A DNA stretch of 18,934 nucleotides from Caryophanales bacterium UBA782 (GTDB lineage: Bacteria; Bacillota_I; Bacilli_A; RFN20; CAG-826): positions 263-19,196 of the forward strand of contig DBJG01000072.1 of the NCBI GenBank assembly GCA_002296455.1, read 5' to 3'. Every line of letters starts with the position of its first letter. Within the stretch, counting starts at the first letter, position 1. Both the position numbers and the translations under genes were made by a program. The notes below the pieces were generated by a model. The model searched no databases. It was not told the DNA's origin and saw only the letters and a program-made list of their open reading frames with translations. Positions 15,154-18,934 of this stretch are shown here, one piece after another.

Positions 15154-18100
15154 TTATAAACCGAATTTCTTAACGGCTTCGTAACGCTGACGAGCGTATT
15201 TCTCGCATTTCTCGAGAAGCTCATCGGCGTGCTCAGGGTTGACCACAGGGAGCTGAGCGAATCTCGTTTCGTGCATAACGAAGTCACGGAGATGCTCGAA
15301 GTGTGGCTCTGGTGCATCAAGCTCAAGAGCAGGTTTTCCTTCCGCGAGTTTACGTGGGTCATAACGGAATGGGACGAAATAGCCACATTCAACCGCGTCT
15401 TTTTCCTCTTTGATGGAATTGACAAGTCCGCCCTTCACACCTTGGTTGATGCATGGGCAGTAGCAAATGATAAGAGAAGGCCCGTTATAGGATTCGGCTT
15501 CCTTGAAGGCTTGAATCGCTTTCATTGGATTCGCACCAAGGGAGATTTGGGCAACATAGACGTGTTGATAGGCCATTGCCATAAGGGCAAGGTTCTTCTT
15601 CGCTTCTTTTTTGCCGCTCGCGGTGAATTTATTGATCGAACCCGTTTGTGAGGACTTAGAAGCTTGTCCGCCGGTGTTGCTATATAACTCTGTATCAAGC
15701 ACCATGACGTTCACATCTGCTTCGTTAGCAAGGACATGATCAAGTCCGCCATAGCCGATGTCATAGCTCCAGCCATCGCCGCCGACAATCCAGACACTCT
15801 TATCGATCAAGTCACGCTCATATTCTTTGAGTTCTTTGACCGCTTCATTCTTGCTTGTAGAAACAAGTTTCATGAGGGTTGGGACGAGAGTGCGGATCAC
15901 TTCGCGGTTCTTGATGTTATCAAGATATTTCTTCGCGGCTTCTTTGAGCTCATCAGAAACATCGTTAGCTTCAAGCGCGTTATTGAGGATTCGGATGATT
16001 TGCATCATCTTGTAATCACTCGCGATTCTCATACCGAATCCATATTCGGCATTGTCTTCGAATAAACTATTGGCCCAAGCCGGTCCATTGCCGTTCTTAT
16101 CTTTGACAAATGGGGTAAGCGGGGTTGAGCCGCAATAGATGGAAGAGCAACCCGTCGCGTTGGCGACAAGCATGTCTTTTCCGAACAATTGAGAGAGTAA
16201 GCGATAATATGGGGTTTCTCCGCATCCTGCGCAAGCCCCGCTCACTTCCATATATGGCATTAAGAAGCCAACGCCCTTTGGCGAAGTGAGAGGGAATTTA
16301 TCGCTCTTATAAGTGACGTGCTTGTAGCAATAGTCGGCGCCTATTTCTTGATCGAACTGGCTTCTTGCCTCAACCATCTTGAGGGCGAAGTGATCATTAC
16401 CAAGTTTTTTGGCAGTGACATTTGCCATACATTCACTCGCGCATAAGCCACATCCGACACAGTTCTCCGTAGAGACTTGAATACGATATTTAAGGCCTTT
16501 GACGGCTGGGCCGCCCATCGCGTCTTTTAAACCGGCTTTCACGACTTCTGGAGCATTCTCCACTTCTTTCTCATCAAGAAGGAATGGACGGATGGTGGCA
16601 TGAGGACAAACGAAAGCGCATTGATTGCACTGGATGCAGTATTGCGGGTTCCATTCTGGGACGAGGGCAGCGATGGCACGCTTATCTAAGAAGGTGCTAT
16701 TGGGCTCCATCGTGCCATCGAGAAGCTCGAATTTGCGGAAGGTGCTCGTTGGGAGATTATCACCATCAAGCGCACCCATGACGTTATAGTATTCGTCGCG
16801 ATATTCATCGCCCGTATTGCTCTTTTGGCGAAGGACTGGAAGATTGATCCATTCTGGGTCAATTTTCACTTCGCGGAGGCCTTCCGCGCCCGCATCAATC
16901 GCTTTGTAATTGAGTTCAACGACAGCTTGGCCTTTTTTGGCATAGCTCTTTTCAGCGAATTTCTTCATCCATTTTTGAGCATCGGCGTAAGGCATGATTT
17001 GCTCATTGAGTTTGAAGAAAGATGCTTGAAGCGTCGTATTCGTATGACGTCCCATGCCGATTTCGGCTGCGATCTTATTCGCATCGATGACATAGAATTT
17101 GGCTTTCTTCTCGGCTAAAAGATGCTTCATGCGGTTTGGCATGACTTTGTAAAGCATCTCATCGCTCATATCCGTATTGAGAAGGAAGGTGCCGCCGACT
17201 TTCAAATTCTTGATGATGTCGAATTGCATGATATAGCTGTCGAGAGAGCAAGAAATGAAATCTGCGTCTTTGACGTAATACTCACTATGAATTGGGGTTT
17301 TGCCGAAACGAAGGTGGCTACGGGTAACACCGCCACTCTTGCGGGAATCGTATTGGAAGTAGGCTTGGGCATATTGTCCTGTCGCATCGCCAATGATTTT
17401 GATGGAACTCTTATTGGCAGAAACCGTGCCATCGCTTCCTAAGCCGTAGAATAAGCAAGAAGTATAATCGTGGTCGATTAAGAAGTCCTCGTCGACTGGA
17501 ATCGATAAATGGGTGACATCATCGGTAATGCCAACGGTGAAACCAGTCCAACGTTTATCGGCGTCGAGGAAATCATAAACGCTCTTTACGTCTTTTGGCT
17601 GGGTGTCTTTGGAACTGAGCCCATAACGGCCACCAAGGACTTCGATATCGTTGCGTCCGACTTGTTTAAGCGCAGCGACAACATCGAGGTATAACGGTTC
17701 TCCTTCCGCGCCATCTTCTTTGGTGCGGTCAAGAACGGCAATCTTTTTAGTAGAAGCAGGGATTGCTTTCGAAAAGAGTTCGACACTGAACGGGCGATAA
17801 AGATGCACTTTGATAAGACCGACTTTCTCGCCTTTTTTATTCAAAGCGTCAACGACTTCGCTCGCCGTTTCTGTGACGCTGCCCATCGCGATGATGATTT
17901 TCGTCGCGTTTGGATCGCCATAATAAACGAATGGAGCGTATGGACGGCCTGTCAAACGGGTCGCTTCTGCAAAATATTTTTCTGCGACTTTAATGACATT
18001 TTCGTGATCGAGGTTTTGCGCTTCGCGAGCTTGGAAATAAACATCGTCATTCTCAGCGCCACCGCGGGTCACTGGATGAGTGTGCGGGTTCAAAGCGTTC

Positions 18101-18723
18101 GCTCTAAATTTCTCCACTTTGTCCATTGGGAGAAGTTTCTTCCATTCTTCTTTGTCGACGAATTCGACATGTTGGACTTCGTGAGAAGTACGGAAGCCGT
18201 CGAAGAAGTGAACAACAGGAAGAGAAGAATCGATCGCCGTTAAATGGGCGACGGGCGCCAAATCGGCAATTTCTTGGACCGAGCCAGAGCAAATCATCGT
18301 AGCACCGGCTTGACGCACCGCGTAAACGTCAGCATGATCGCCGAAGATAGAAAGAGCGCGGGTTGCAAGGCTACGGGCCGCAACGTGAAGAACGGCTGGA
18401 AGCATCTCACCAACCCACTTATAAACGTTCGGGATCATGAGAAGCAAGCCCTGGGAGGCCGTATAGGTGGTCGCCAAAGCGCCAGCTTGAAGCGCACCAT
18501 GCACTGCACCAGAAGCGCCAGCTTCGCTTTGCATCTCCACGACTTTGACGGTCGAGCCAAAGAAGTTCTTCTCGCCTTTGCTCGCCATCACATCGACGAG
18601 TTCGGCCATCGGAGAAGATGGAGTAATCGGATAAATCGCTGCTACTTCAGAGAAATAGTAGCTTTCCATAGCGGCAGCGGTGTTGCCGTCTACGGAGAGG
18701 AAAGCCTTTTTGATTTCAGACAT
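15154..18723 (-). CDS. nifJ: Pyruvate:ferredoxin (flavodoxin) oxidoreductase, single-chain
   Basis: The enzyme converts pyruvate plus CoA to acetyl-CoA and CO2, reducing ferredoxin. The 1189 residues hold all domains fused: an N-terminal pyruvate/TPP domain with AIYPITPSSPMAE (near 30-42), a CoA-binding middle part, two [4Fe-4S] ferredoxin motifs (CIQCNQCAFVCP near 692-703 and CVGCGLCASEC near 748-758), and the C-terminal TPP domain. That domain has the proximal-cluster cysteines in ACAGCGE (near 830), GGDGW...DIGYGGLDH near 980, and SNTGGQASKSSQTG. The frame is open back to 18795, but I start at 18723: AAGGAG lies 12 nt upstream, and the proximal promoter would start transcripts near 18746, below the other in-frame ATGs. 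It is monocistronic, with its own terminator. Confidence 0.98.
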   Translation of the reverse strand: MSEIKKAFLSVDGNTAAAMESYYFSEVAAIYPITPSSPMAELVDVMASKGEKNFFGSTVKVVEMQSEAGASGAVHGALQAGALATTYTASQGLLLMIPNVYKWVGEMLPAVLHVAARSLATRALSIFGDHADVYAVRQAGATMICSGSVQEIADLAPVAHLTAIDSSLPVVHFFDGFRTSHEVQHVEFVDKEEWKKLLPMDKVEKFRANALNPHTHPVTRGGAENDDVYFQAREAQNLDHENVIKVAEKYFAEATRLTGRPYAPFVYYGDPNATKIIIAMGSVTETASEVVDALNKKGEKVGLIKVHLYRPFSVELFSKAIPASTKKIAVLDRTKEDGAEGEPLYLDVVAALKQVGRNDIEVLGGRYGLSSKDTQPKDVKSVYDFLDADKRWTGFTVGITDDVTHLSIPVDEDFLIDHDYTSCLFYGLGSDGTVSANKSSIKIIGDATGQYAQAYFQYDSRKSGGVTRSHLRFGKTPIHSEYYVKDADFISCSLDSYIMQFDIIKNLKVGGTFLLNTDMSDEMLYKVMPNRMKHLLAEKKAKFYVIDANKIAAEIGMGRHTNTTLQASFFKLNEQIMPYADAQKWMKKFAEKSYAKKGQAVVELNYKAIDAGAEGLREVKIDPEWINLPVLRQKSNTGDEYRDEYYNVMGALDGDNLPTSTFRKFELLDGTMEPNSTFLDKRAIAALVPEWNPQYCIQCNQCAFVCPHATIRPFLLDEKEVENAPEVVKAGLKDAMGGPAVKGLKYRIQVSTENCVGCGLCASECMANVTAKKLGNDHFALKMVEARSQFDQEIGADYCYKHVTYKSDKFPLTSPKGVGFLMPYMEVSGACAGCGETPYYRLLSQLFGKDMLVANATGCSSIYCGSTPLTPFVKDKNGNGPAWANSLFEDNAEYGFGMRIASDYKMMQIIRILNNALEANDVSDELKEAAKKYLDNIKNREVIRTLVPTLMKLVSTSKNEAVKELKEYERDLIDKSVWIVGGDGWSYDIGYGGLDHVLANEADVNVMVLDTELYSNTGGQASKSSQTGSINKFTASGKKEAKKNLALMAMAYQHVYVAQISLGANPMKAIQAFKEAESYNGPSLIICYCPCINQGVKGGLVNSIKEEKDAVECGYFVPFRYDPRKLAEGKPALELDAPEPHFEHLRDFVMHETRFAQLPVVNPEHADELLEKCEKYARQRYEAVKKFGL

Positions 18724-18752
18724 TTGTTTGTATGTCTCCTTATACGGCATTA

Positions 18753-18781
18753 AGTATAAGGTTTCGCCCTTCTCCTTACAA
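18753..18781 (-). promoter_or_regulatory. Proximal promoter of the PFOR gene
   Basis: The minus strand has TTGTAA (18776-18781), 17 bp, then TATACT (18753-18758). The inferred start is about 18746, giving a leader of roughly 23 nt that includes AAGGAG. Confidence 0.6.
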
Positions 18782-18808
18782 TCGACTTTTGCCAAGGAAG
18801 AGCCAAAT

Positions 18809-18823
18809 CACTCTTTTAGAGTG
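18809..18823. promoter_or_regulatory. 15-bp dyad between the two PFOR promoters
   Basis: CACTCT TTT AGAGTG is a perfect 6-bp inverted repeat, 28 bp upstream of the proximal -35 and downstream of the distal -10. It has the size of an operator or of a small hairpin in the longer leader. It does not match the Rex consensus. Confidence 0.35.
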
Positions 18824-18852
18824 CGAATGGAATACGAAGGGAAATCAAGTTA

Positions 18853-18883
18853 AGTATAACTAACTATTTGTTGAATGTATCAA
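18853..18883 (-). promoter_or_regulatory. Distal promoter candidate of the PFOR gene
   Basis: The minus strand has TTGATA (18878-18883), a long 19-bp spacer, and TATACT (18853-18858). The -10 region TTATACTTAA repeats the proximal one exactly, 100 bp away. The remaining 18884-18934 is A/T-rich and shows no gene. Confidence 0.4.
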
Positions 18884-18934
18884 TCTGAAAGCGTATCGCA
18901 ATTTTTAAGAGTTTTTTTCAATAAGCCTCATCCC

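Noticed and set aside
15229..18753. Several long plus-strand open frames antisense to PFOR, and similar ones antisense to gapA, pgk and tpiA
   Set aside because: They mirror codon bias of the strongly supported minus-strand genes and show no recognisable domains or ribosome binding sites.
18724..18795. 24-residue N-terminal extension of PFOR
   Set aside because: It covers the proximal promoter and Shine-Dalgarno. The family begins close to the MSEIKKAFLSVDGN start.

Overview
The window looks like a chromosomal segment of a low-to-moderate GC, Gram-positive-type bacterium in the Bacilli/Mollicutes-relatives sphere (Erysipelotrichales- or Acholeplasmatales-like, probably an anaerobic gut or rumen lineage). 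Three things point that way: the V3 part of the 16S rRNA, the Firmicutes gene set uvrA, lgt, trxB and whiA, and a fermentative pyruvate:ferredoxin oxidoreductase. The standard genetic code fits: TAA, TAG and TGA all serve as stops and full-length proteins read through with TGG tryptophan. This placement is an inference from sequence feel; no database was searched. Everything is on the minus strand except one tRNA-Pro.

Layout from high to low coordinates, the direction of transcription. (1) 18934-15154: a two-promoter upstream region, then a single long pyruvate:ferredoxin oxidoreductase gene with its own terminator. (2) 15078-13698: an AAA+ ATPase/DUF4143 gene bracketed by two identical 57-bp direct repeats, each an imperfect palindrome. 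This is the most unusual structure in the window and looks like a gene cassette or integrated unit. (3) 13666-13508: a plus-strand tRNA-Pro(GGG) with promoter and terminator. (4) 13293-6426: uvrA-lgt, a terminator, then trxB-whiA-xre, with very short spacings or overlaps. (5) 6277-1816: gapA, a lipoprotein gene of unknown function, pgk and tpiA, separated by good rho-independent terminators into gapA / lipoprotein / pgk-tpiA units. (6) 1739-999: a Bax inhibitor-1 family membrane protein. (7) 832-1: a strong rRNA promoter with A/T-rich upstream element, a structured leader with a boxA-like element, and the first ~526 nt of 16S rRNA, cut by the window edge.

The genes describe central fermentative metabolism: GAPDH, PGK and TPI lead toward pyruvate, and pyruvate:ferredoxin oxidoreductase turns pyruvate into acetyl-CoA plus reduced ferredoxin. 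The rest is housekeeping: DNA repair, lipoprotein maturation, thiol redox, WhiA and rRNA.

The points most worth a second look are the repeat-bracketed ATPase; a thioredoxin reductase that keeps its FAD site and CxxC but has lost the NADPH-binding signatures, in an organism with ferredoxin metabolism; a double-length Lgt with extra membrane domains at both ends; a possibly leaderless uvrA; and a lipoprotein gene lodged as its own unit inside the glycolytic cluster.
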